Below are positions 1-5,630 of a stretch of DNA of 5,630 bases, in pieces; positions within the stretch are counted from its first letter, which is position 1, and every line of letters starts with the position of its first letter. The stretch spans positions 1 to 5,630 of the forward strand of contig JAKIYJ010000106.1 of assembly GCA_022708585.1 (NCBI GenBank). Reading direction: 5' to 3'. Source of the stretch: Bacteroidota bacterium (GTDB lineage: Bacteria > Bacteroidota > Bacteroidia > Bacteroidales > JAKIYJ01). A model generated the notes under the pieces. It searched no databases. It worked only from the letters and a program-made list of their open reading frames with translations, and had not been told where the DNA came from. A program made the translations under genes and the position numbers.

Positions 1-387
1 GCAGACTATGCTCCTTAAAAAATGTGATAGTCTAAATAACCGTATCCCATGCTGAATTGAAGCATTAATGAAGTGAAAATCATATGCCCTTATTAATAAA
101 AGAGCAAAAAGAGATGATTGTAAATCCCAAGTTACAAGTAAATCTGGTTGCTCTTTTGAAATTATTCCTTTAAAGCGTTGATATCTTCTAAAAAACCTAG
201 ATTTTCCATTAGTAAGCTTGACAATTATTCCATTAAGACCATATTCAGACAAATAATTGTCATTTGAAATTTTTTTTGTAATAATGAGAATCTTTTCACC
301 TTTTTCAAGCAAAGCCCTTGTCAGCAAAAACAGTTGTCTTTCCTTTCCTCCTCGTTGAATAGTGTCAGTACTAAAAATTATCTTCAA
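1..387 (-). CDS. Glycosyltransferase family 4, N-terminal part (runs off left edge)
   Basis: This frame is open from 387 to the left edge and encodes the first 129 residues of a GT-B fold, family 4 glycosyltransferase; the rest lies outside the window. It begins KIIFSTDTIQRGGKERQLF, where RGGKERQ (residues 12-18) matches the glycine-rich GGxER loop after the first beta strand of such enzymes. PDLLVTWD (81-88) and a later SIQHGIR (110-116) fit the acceptor-binding Rossmann domain, in which a His-Gly pair is common. The sugar-nucleotide-binding C-terminal half is not visible, so donor and linkage cannot be guessed. The start is a TTG codon at 387-385: an in-frame TAG lies two codons upstream, and the glycine loop is so close that no later start is plausible. 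The only SD-like sequence (AGGA) is far upstream, about 16 bases away. The gene follows the stop of the preceding glycosyltransferase by 27 bases, so it is probably in the same transcript. Family assignment is confident; specificity is unknown. Confidence 0.85.
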   Translation of the reverse strand, partial: MKIIFSTDTIQRGGKERQLFLLTRALLEKGEKILIITKKISNDNYLSEYGLNGIIVKLTNGKSRFFRRYQRFKGIISKEQPDLLVTWDLQSSLFALLLIRAYDFHFINASIQHGIRLFRLSHFLRSIVC

Positions 388-414
388 AGACTATTTCTTT
401 TTATTCCTATCTAA

Positions 415-1620
415 TCAGATGGCTCTTAAAATATCACTCAGATAATCAATAAATGATTCCTTTGATAATTTTAATTTTCCTATGCTACTAATTTGAGACC
501 TTAAAAGATTATTCGAAATTATAAGATCCTGTGGTTTTAATTCATTACTTAAAAAATCATTATATTCCTGAATATCATCAATTTCAAGTACTTTGCTGCT
601 TAGAACAAACCCTATTTTATTCTTCTTGACAAACTCTGAATAATCAACTATGCTATCAGTAATAATCACGGGCAACCCACTTAAAATATATTCCGAAAAT
701 TTTGTTGGAGAAGCTACATTGTTTAAAAGCTTATTCTCCCGCATCAAAATTCCGTAATCAGCAACATTATAGAATTTATTAAGCTCATTAAATAAACAAT
801 TCCTGGAAAATACTATCCCTTCCTGAATATTATACTTTTTTAGATAGTGTTGCACTAAATCCAGATTGGGAGTTAGTACAAATAATCTGGCGTCTATAAA
901 TTCTTCAATATATTTAAAGAACCGAAATATCTGATCTGGCACTTGCCAAGGTTTATCCAGATTACCAGAATATAGAATGACTATTGTTCTATCTCCAATA
1001 TTATGTTCATGTCGAATAACTCTTCTAAGTGTTTCATCTAAATAGAATACCCTTAAACTTGCTGCGCCAGGAAATACAACAAATTTATTCTCCAATTCAG
1101 AAATAGAATAGGAGTTGATTACAACTCTTTTCATTTCATTCGAAACACAAAATACTCTATCAGCAAGTCTAATTAAGTTTTGATCTCGATTCTTTCTAAT
1201 GTTAGTTTTTAACTTTGCTAAAAAAGTATTGGGTAAATTGTTCTCTCCAAATCCTCTGATTTCGTAAATAATTTTAAAATCAAAAAATGCTTTTAATACA
1301 CTTAATGCTAAAGTAATTCCATTGTTTCTTGTCTGTAAAATTATTTTCTCATATTGCTTATTGCTTTTCAAAATAACCTTAAACAAGGTTACGAAAAAAA
1401 TAATGTCTCTAAAAAGTATCCTGGTTGAAGAACGAATACATCTGATTTTTTGATCTGAACCATTAATCATGCTAAGTAACTTGGTTCTATTTGTGTAAAA
1501 AATCAAATGCTGTGTATCTATACCCTTCTCATAAAGCAAAGATGACCAATTGAATATTTGGGATGCTGCTACTCCATATGATATTTCATGCGATATATAA
1601 AATCGAATTATTCTATTCAT
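415..1620 (-). CDS. Glycosyltransferase family 4 (GT-B) for surface polysaccharide
   Basis: The 401-residue product has the usual length of a complete family 4 glycosyltransferase, a cytoplasmic or membrane-associated enzyme that transfers a sugar from a nucleotide donor to a growing lipid-linked glycan. The N-terminal acceptor domain has a variant first loop, SYGVAASQ (14-21), instead of the common GG loop, then IYEIRGF (118-124) and ADRVFCVSNEMKR (153-165), typical of strands late in this domain. The C-terminal donor domain starts at ILYSGNLDKPWQ (215-226); a YSG-x-L-x-K-x-WQ pattern is common in capsule-type members, and K223 is the likely phosphate-contacting residue. The signature SPTKFSEYILSGLPVI (304-319) carries E310, equivalent to the second Glu of the family EX7E motif. 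No signal peptide or membrane span is evident. ATG at 1620 is preceded directly by GAAAGG with no spacing, which is too close for a normal SD site. The gene lies 46 bases after the CapK-like gene and 27 before the next glycosyltransferase. Sugar specificity is unknown. Confidence 0.88.
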   Translation of the reverse strand: MNRIIRFYISHEISYGVAASQIFNWSSLLYEKGIDTQHLIFYTNRTKLLSMINGSDQKIRCIRSSTRILFRDIIFFVTLFKVILKSNKQYEKIILQTRNNGITLALSVLKAFFDFKIIYEIRGFGENNLPNTFLAKLKTNIRKNRDQNLIRLADRVFCVSNEMKRVVINSYSISELENKFVVFPGAASLRVFYLDETLRRVIRHEHNIGDRTIVILYSGNLDKPWQVPDQIFRFFKYIEEFIDARLFVLTPNLDLVQHYLKKYNIQEGIVFSRNCLFNELNKFYNVADYGILMRENKLLNNVASPTKFSEYILSGLPVIITDSIVDYSEFVKKNKIGFVLSSKVLEIDDIQEYNDFLSNELKPQDLIISNNLLRSQISSIGKLKLSKESFIDYLSDILRAI

Positions 1621-1666
1621 CCTTTCTATAGTAATGGTTTTTCAAGTAATTACGTAGGGAATAATA

Positions 1667-2998
1667 CTACGACTTATTTTCTATTCTATGAAAAAAGCGA
1701 ATTTTACCACTCTTTTCTCGTTCAATAATTGTCACGGGAATAAAATTAACTTCTATTTTATCACCAATTTTTTTATACATTTTTTTTCTAATATGTGAAA
1801 TTACTTCTTCAGAAAATGAACTTCCCTTAATATAATACAAATTAAAAATATTATCTATTTGAATTACTTTATATTTAATAATATTATCAGGGAATCCCTC
1901 ATTATCAAGATCTTTAAACAGGTAATAGAAAAAATACTGACTCAACCACTGCCCATTACTTTTATGAATGTAGTCTCCTTGTCTTCCTTCAATTTTATCA
2001 ATAATTTTTAAGCTCCGGCCACAACGACATTGTTTCCCTTCTGCAATGTGAACGCGATCACCAAGTTCATAGTTTATCAATGGCATAGCATAATTATGAA
2101 GATCTGTTAAAAGGATATCCTTGTCAAATGTTGTATTAACAAGTATTGCTTCTTCGAAAATATGCATATTACCGTGAGGACATTCAAAAGCGATTAAGCC
2201 ACCATCAGCAGCTCCATACTCATTTATGACGGGACAACCAAATACTGACTCTATTTTCTTCCTTTGATCCTCAAAAAGAACTTCAGAAGTAACTATTACT
2301 CCCTTCAGTTTTAGATTCTTCAAATTAACTTTAATGTCAATACATAAATCTGCAAATTGCTCAATAGCTGAAGTATATCCTCTAAAAAATCTGGGTTTAA
2401 AGCGGGTAATTGTTTTAAATAATGAAGGGAAACTCTCTGAAGAAAGATCAAAAACACTAATGTTAAGGTTTCGCTTATTTAATAATTTTTTAATCCTCCC
2501 TAAAAAAGAATAATCTCTATTAATATGAATACTTCGCCCCCATATTAACACATTTCTGTCAGAAGGTTTAATACCCCACCATTCATAATACCTCATTCTA
2601 CCTGCACGTCGATAAGCTTCGGCATTAAAACTAACCCTGACCTTGACAGGGTCACCGCTGCTACCGCTTGTTGAATGAACATTATAATCATTAACAGCCA
2701 GGTTGTACAATATTTCCGGATTTTTCTTTATTATTTCTTTTGTGAGAGGCTTAAGTTCAGTTAAATTATCAGTAGTTAATTTTTGTAGTCGTGATTTCTT
2801 ATAGTTTTGAGAATAAAATATCGTACTTGCACTTATATTCTGTAATTCAGCTAATTTTGCGTCATGATACTCTTTCATTTTATCCTTATTCCAATATTGG
2901 CTTTCGGATAATAGTCGATTTAACTTCCAAAAAGATTGTTTGAATTTCTTTTTAAAATTATAGGAATACCAAAGTGTATATATTAAACTAAAGTGCAT
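1667..2998 (-). CDS. CapK/PaaK-like adenylate-forming enzyme (AMP-binding superfamily)
   Basis: The 443-residue product belongs to the phenylacetate-CoA ligase-like branch of the ANL (acyl-CoA synthetase) superfamily, and its N-terminus, with a KEYHDAKLAELQ stretch (42-53) and PLTKEIIKKN (84-93), resembles CapK proteins of polysaccharide clusters. Adenylation motifs are present in order: the ATP phosphate loop STSGSSGDPVKV (109-120), EYGAADGG (260-267) for the YGxxE-type motif, YELGDRV (310-316) with the ribose-contacting Asp314, IEGRQGDYI (336-344) at the domain hinge, and a C-terminal KSGKIRFFHR (429-438) that may supply the catalytic Lys. C273, H275, C324 and C326 could form a metal site. 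The family activates a carboxylate with ATP, often passing it to CoA; the substrate here is unknown, and an acyl or aminoacyl decoration of the glycan is only a hypothesis. The ATG at 2998 lies inside the end of the upstream glycosyltransferase gene (11-base overlap), suggesting translational coupling. No membrane span is evident. The fold is sure; the role is not. Confidence 0.87.
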   Translation of the reverse strand: MHFSLIYTLWYSYNFKKKFKQSFWKLNRLLSESQYWNKDKMKEYHDAKLAELQNISASTIFYSQNYKKSRLQKLTTDNLTELKPLTKEIIKKNPEILYNLAVNDYNVHSTSGSSGDPVKVRVSFNAEAYRRAGRMRYYEWWGIKPSDRNVLIWGRSIHINRDYSFLGRIKKLLNKRNLNISVFDLSSESFPSLFKTITRFKPRFFRGYTSAIEQFADLCIDIKVNLKNLKLKGVIVTSEVLFEDQRKKIESVFGCPVINEYGAADGGLIAFECPHGNMHIFEEAILVNTTFDKDILLTDLHNYAMPLINYELGDRVHIAEGKQCRCGRSLKIIDKIEGRQGDYIHKSNGQWLSQYFFYYLFKDLDNEGFPDNIIKYKVIQIDNIFNLYYIKGSSFSEEVISHIRKKMYKKIGDKIEVNFIPVTIIEREKSGKIRFFHRIENKS

Positions 2999-3944
2999 CT
3001 TGTTTCCGTTTTAACCTGCCAAATAACATGTCATTTGAAAAAGACATCCAACCTTTCATTTCAGCAAGAGAATATTCCCAGTTTGCATTATCTTTTAACC
3101 AAACCTTAAAAATGCCTTTAATCATCTTTTTCAATGCTTTAAAGAAGATTTTACAATAAAAAACCGTAAAATTTATACGCTTTAAGTACAAAAATCGCAA
3201 TAAAAGAGTGCTTTTAATTTGATAATACTCTAAAAATGAGTTGTTATTCCTTCCACCAATACTTGCTCCGCCCTTATGCCACAGCTTTGCCAAGGGGCAA
3301 TACAATAAAAGGAATCCTTCGTTTTTAGCTCTCAGACAATAATCAGCAGATTCTCCATTGAAATAAAATAATTCATTATAACCACCTATTTTTGAATAAA
3401 CTGTACCAGGTAACAACCAGTAAATGTCATCGATTAAGTCCCTTTTTTCTTCTTTTTCAAACTGACCATTATCAATCTCATTTACACCTATGTGTTTGAA
3501 TGTAAGATATTCAGCATCTATTAACTCGGAACCAATATACTGGATAACATCAGGCCTGTCATAGTGGTAAACCTTACCAGACACAATACAATTATTTGAT
3601 GATCTTTGAGCACAATTAACCAAGTGAGTTATTGCTGTTTTTTCTATTACGGCATCATTATTTAAAACAAGATAATAATCTGGATTTTTTGTAGATGCTT
3701 CTTTCAAAGCATAATTCATTCCTCCGACATAACCAATATTTTTATCAAGACGATAAATACTTATTTTATTATTATCAATTATTCTTTCTAATGATATATA
3801 ATTGTTGTAATCTGAACCATTATCAACTACGATAATTTTGAAATTTGGATAATCAGAAGCCATAATTGACTCAACACAACCAATAGTCAGTTGTGGTTGA
3901 TTAAAATTTAGGATTAATACATATACAAGAGGATAGTCATTCAT
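2988..3944 (-). CDS. Glycosyltransferase family 2, rhamnosyltransferase-like (GT-A)
   Basis: The 318-residue product is a complete GT-A fold, family 2 glycosyltransferase close in pattern to WbbL/RfbF-type rhamnosyltransferases, inverting enzymes acting on lipid-linked repeat units at the cytoplasmic side of the membrane. Visible motifs in order are the first strand YVLILNFNQ (8-16), VVDNGS (39-44) contacting the nucleotide, NIGYVGGMN (69-77), and LNNDA (94-98), the DxD-equivalent metal-binding motif with Asp97. PGTVYSKIGGYNE (179-191) follows, then GESADYCLRAKNEGF (197-211), in which E198 and D201 stand in for the usual acidic pair including the likely catalytic base, and WHKGGAS (222-228). 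The tail (about 245-285) is rich in Phe, Leu, Lys and Arg and may attach to the membrane surface. ATG at 3944 follows the flippase stop by 23 bases with no clear SD sequence; the 3' end overlaps the CapK-like gene by 11 bases. Rhamnose as donor is a family habit, not shown by the sequence. Confidence 0.9.
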   Translation of the reverse strand: MNDYPLVYVLILNFNQPQLTIGCVESIMASDYPNFKIIVVDNGSDYNNYISLERIIDNNKISIYRLDKNIGYVGGMNYALKEASTKNPDYYLVLNNDAVIEKTAITHLVNCAQRSSNNCIVSGKVYHYDRPDVIQYIGSELIDAEYLTFKHIGVNEIDNGQFEKEEKRDLIDDIYWLLPGTVYSKIGGYNELFYFNGESADYCLRAKNEGFLLLYCPLAKLWHKGGASIGGRNNNSFLEYYQIKSTLLLRFLYLKRINFTVFYCKIFFKALKKMIKGIFKVWLKDNANWEYSLAEMKGWMSFSNDMLFGRLKRKQDAL

Positions 3945-3967
3945 TTGGAAAAATAATCAATAAGAAC

Positions 3968-5461
3968 TTACTTTTTAAATAATTCCTGTTTAATATAAAT
4001 CAGCATAGGTTTTAGATGTAAAGCCGATAAAAGCAAATTCCAATCATCATTCTTCATCCAACCAAATAAATAGTAACTAATATAAGAAAACAAAAAAAAC
4101 ATACCTGGAAATATTATTGTTAAACCTGTATTTCCAATGACACATTTGATATAAATAAAGTAAAACAATAAGAATGTGATCAGCCCAAAAGATAAAAATT
4201 TAAAATACCGTTTAACGTTAAACACCGCCATTTTTCTACTACCAAAGAAAACATACATAGCAGCAAGAAAAGTCTTTGAGAGGAAAAAAGCATATGCCGC
4301 TCCTTTTGCTGATAAATTAAAAATCTGCGGATGTACAAAACAGACTAAAAGTAAAGTAAATACGATTATAAAAACTATATTAACAATAGCTACAAGTTTA
4401 AAATATCCCATTCCGGACAAAAGATTGCCATACGGTATATTCAGGAGGAAAATAAACTGTGCAAGAGTAATAATGGTTAATACCGGGATTGAAGGAATAT
4501 ATTGTTTCCCTAATACAGCCATTACCAGGGTATGTGAATAGATAGACAAAAAAATCATAACGGGCATTACAAAAAGAAAAAGAAAATTCTCATATTGTGA
4601 AATTTTCTCTTCGATACGAAATTCTTCATTGTTACTTATTACTTTTGAAAAGTAAGGATAAAATAACATCCCGGCGGATTGACCTATTATTAAAAAATAT
4701 CCTCCAATCTTGAAACCCGCTGTATAATACCTTACAGTTTCTGAATTTGTGAAATATTGAAGAATAACTTTGTCAATTGTATTACCGAGTGAAGAAGCCA
4801 GAGCCAGGACAACTAATGGGATCCCGTATTTAAAATATCTTTTAGAAAGATTGAAATCAAATTTCCCATATTTTATATTTCTTGACAGATACCAATATAC
4901 AGGAATAACAATTATTGCAGAGACCAGGTTAACAAAAGCGAGTGAAATGGCGACGCCCCCCAGCAAAACTGTGATGATTCTGGCTGGTTGTAAAAATAAA
5001 TTTCTTATGATTTCCGGGATGTCTTGTTTTGCCTGCTCCATGTTTGCAGCGAAATTTGCCTGTGGAATTTCTGATAAGGTATTAACCAGGATCATTCCCA
5101 TAAATATCATTATTACTATTTCATGATCTCTGCTCTCAAAAGGAAAATGCAAAACATATTTTTGTATGACGAAATAAATTATAACTATAAAAAAGAACAT
5201 GAGTTTGGATGCAATATGAAGAATTGCATATGTTCCGGCACATTTAGCTTTATCTTCCTCTTCATGGATTATTTTCACATGTGCGCTGCCAAGGCCCAGA
5301 CTTCCTATAAAAGCAAACATATTTACAAATGCAAGGCCAAAAGCAATTGTTCCTAAAACAGTGGGACCAGCTATTCGTGCAACAACAATTGTAGCTCCCA
5401 ATTGAAATAATTGAACAAATAGCTTAGAAAGAAAACTAGTTTTTAGCTTTTGTTTAAGCAC
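3968..5461 (-). CDS. wzx: Wzx-type polysaccharide repeat-unit flippase (MVF/MATE-like)
   Basis: The 497-residue product is an integral membrane protein of the oligosaccharidyl-lipid flippase family, which moves undecaprenyl-linked repeat units from the inner to the outer face of the cytoplasmic membrane. It has about 14 hydrophobic segments, roughly at 11-29, 36-57, 77-100, 115-133, 157-175, 176-192, 210-228, 245-268, 292-315, 325-345, 355-376, 385-407, 421-439 and 445-467, typical in number and length. The N-terminus (LKQKLKTS, then LGTIAFGLAFVNMFAFIGSLGLGSA at 36-60, given here as the stretches LGTIAFGLAF and GSLGLGSA) and RYFKYGIPLVV (208-218) resemble family members. The start is GTG at 5461-5459: an in-frame TAG lies eight codons upstream and no ATG or TTG intervenes. 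No SD sequence precedes this GTG; instead a mini-ORF ends on it (see 5461-5493). The gene is followed after 23 bases by a glycosyltransferase. Substrate is undefined; the symbol is by function and family. Confidence 0.9.
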   Translation of the reverse strand: MLKQKLKTSFLSKLFVQLFQLGATIVVARIAGPTVLGTIAFGLAFVNMFAFIGSLGLGSAHVKIIHEEEDKAKCAGTYAILHIASKLMFFFIVIIYFVIQKYVLHFPFESRDHEIVIMIFMGMILVNTLSEIPQANFAANMEQAKQDIPEIIRNLFLQPARIITVLLGGVAISLAFVNLVSAIIVIPVYWYLSRNIKYGKFDFNLSKRYFKYGIPLVVLALASSLGNTIDKVILQYFTNSETVRYYTAGFKIGGYFLIIGQSAGMLFYPYFSKVISNNEEFRIEEKISQYENFLFLFVMPVMIFLSIYSHTLVMAVLGKQYIPSIPVLTIITLAQFIFLLNIPYGNLLSGMGYFKLVAIVNIVFIIVFTLLLVCFVHPQIFNLSAKGAAYAFFLSKTFLAAMYVFFGSRKMAVFNVKRYFKFLSFGLITFLLFYFIYIKCVIGNTGLTIIFPGMFFLFSYISYYLFGWMKNDDWNLLLSALHLKPMLIYIKQELFKK

Positions 5462-5493
5462 TATGAATTTATAAAGAATAAAATGCTATTCAT
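5461..5493 (-). CDS. Possible leader mini-ORF coupled to the flippase start
   Basis: A 10-codon frame, MNSILFFINS followed by TAG, starts at ATG 5493-5491. It has the best Shine-Dalgarno sequence seen in the window (AAAGGA, six bases upstream), and its stop codon shares base 5461 with the GTG start of the flippase (TAGTG). Termination-reinitiation could therefore deliver ribosomes to the flippase, which has no SD sequence of its own. The peptide matches nothing I recognise and may have no function beyond this. Such a short frame could also arise by chance, or reflect a frameshift that separated an original ATG start from the flippase frame. Confidence 0.3.
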   Translation of the reverse strand: MNSILFFINS

Positions 5494-5499
5494 TTGAAT

Positions 5500-5505
5500 T
5501 CCTTT
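5500..5505 (-). promoter_or_regulatory. Candidate ribosome binding site AAAGGA
   Basis: On the minus strand AAAGGA lies six bases before ATG 5493, a normal distance for an SD site. It is about 38 bases before the GTG start of the flippase and so cannot serve that start directly. It supports either the mini-ORF at 5493-5461 or a different real 5' end of the flippase gene. Other genes in the window lack comparable sites at proper spacing. Confidence 0.35.
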
Positions 5506-5518
5506 CAATGAAATCAGA

Positions 5519-5629
5519 TTAATGTATTTTACTTCCACGAATATCAATATTCATAGCTTCTTTCATAAATATATCGCTGAACACAAAAAACACAACTAAA
5601 AATAAAATCTTATTTATCGCTGTAAACTG
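5519..5629 (-). CDS. Unidentified open frame at right edge, possible C-terminal tail
   Basis: One minus-strand frame is open from the right edge to TAA at 5521-5519 and encodes 36 residues. It has a hydrophobic run ILFLVVFFVF (8-17) followed by a polar end (DIRGSKIH). The other two minus frames stop within about 20 bases of the edge. If coding, this would be the C-terminus of an upstream membrane protein, 57 bases before the flippase GTG; a polymerase or other membrane protein of the cluster is possible but nothing here identifies it. The equally good alternative is that the stretch is non-coding: an upstream gene could end as PVYSDK at TAA 5612-5610, leaving about 150 bases of spacer before the flippase. 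I do not recognise it. Confidence 0.3.
   Translation of the reverse strand, partial: QFTAINKILFLVVFFVFSDIFMKEAMNIDIRGSKIH
5569..5622. repeat. Pair of 11-base near-identical direct repeats
   Basis: On the plus strand ATATATCGCTG (5569-5579) and ATTTATCGCTG (5612-5622) match at 10 of 11 positions and start 43 bases apart, close to four helical turns. They lie upstream of the flippase in the stretch whose coding status is uncertain. If the stretch is a spacer they could be binding sites for a regulator; if it is coding they are probably chance. The shared core TATCGCTG is more GC-rich than its surroundings. Confidence 0.3.
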
Positions 5630-5630
5630 G

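Noticed and set aside
270..277. A8 tract (minus strand) near the 5' end of the partial family 4 glycosyltransferase, considered for phase variation
   Set aside because: Runs of 7-8 A or T occur elsewhere here, for example near 1767-1790, and are expected in such AT-rich DNA; the frame is intact and nothing else suggests switching.
1653..1671. Weak hairpin (CGTAG/CTACG, 9-base loop) after the CapK-like gene, next to a GTAATTAC palindrome
   Set aside because: The stem is only 5 base pairs, overlaps the stop codon, and has no T tract after it on the minus strand, so it is not a convincing terminator.
4176..4541. Plus-strand open frame of 121 codons
   Set aside because: It lies wholly antisense to the flippase gene, has no recognisable domain and no SD sequence, and follows from the hydrophobic codon pattern of the opposite strand.
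5314..5321. Bacteroidota -7-like element TATGTTTG on the minus strand
   Set aside because: It lies inside the flippase coding sequence with no gene start close downstream, and the short motif is expected by chance.
4770..5356. Two further plus-strand open frames (4770-5126 and 5123-5356)
   Set aside because: Both are antisense to the flippase, lack motifs, and read as low-complexity shadow translations; the flippase frame explains the region.
5461..5630. Invertible promoter, as found before some Bacteroidota capsule loci
   Set aside because: I found no inverted repeat pair flanking the stretch and no recombinase gene; the only repeats seen are direct.

Overview
The window is a short internal piece of a cell-surface polysaccharide (O-antigen, capsule or exopolysaccharide) biosynthesis cluster. 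All genes that can be recognised lie on the minus strand, so the cluster is transcribed from right to left. The DNA is AT-rich, spacers are very short, and Shine-Dalgarno sequences are weak or absent at most starts. Together with the type of glycan genes present, this suggests a member of the Bacteroidota. That placement is an inference from style; no marker gene is present, so it is tentative.

In transcription order (right to left) the layout is as follows. (1) An unidentified short open frame runs in from the right edge and ends at 5519; it may be the hydrophobic tail of an upstream gene or just non-coding sequence. (2) At 5493-5461 lies a possible 10-codon mini-ORF with a good ribosome binding site, whose stop codon shares one base with the GTG start of the next gene. 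(3) A Wzx-type flippase lies at 5461-3968. (4) A GT-A, family 2 glycosyltransferase of the rhamnosyltransferase-like type lies at 3944-2988. (5) A CapK/PaaK-like adenylate-forming enzyme lies at 2998-1667 and overlaps the previous gene by 11 bases. (6) A GT-B, family 4 glycosyltransferase lies at 1620-415. (7) The N-terminal 129 codons of a second family 4 glycosyltransferase run off the left edge; it starts with TTG at 387.

The likely logic is that the glycosyltransferases add sugars one by one to a lipid-linked (undecaprenyl) repeat unit on the inner face of the cytoplasmic membrane, and the flippase moves the finished unit across for polymerisation. The initiating phosphosugar transferase, the Wzy polymerase, nucleotide-sugar synthesis genes and export genes are not identifiable here and presumably lie outside. 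The CapK-like enzyme is the functionally least understood member; its family signature is clear, but its substrate in glycan clusters cannot be read from the sequence.

No RNA genes, insertion sequences, CRISPR arrays, convincing terminators or strong promoters were seen. There is no gene-free stretch longer than 300 bases. Most of the window is ordinary for an accessory glycan locus; the points worth a second look are the CapK-like enzyme, the mini-ORF before the flippase, and the unresolved right edge.
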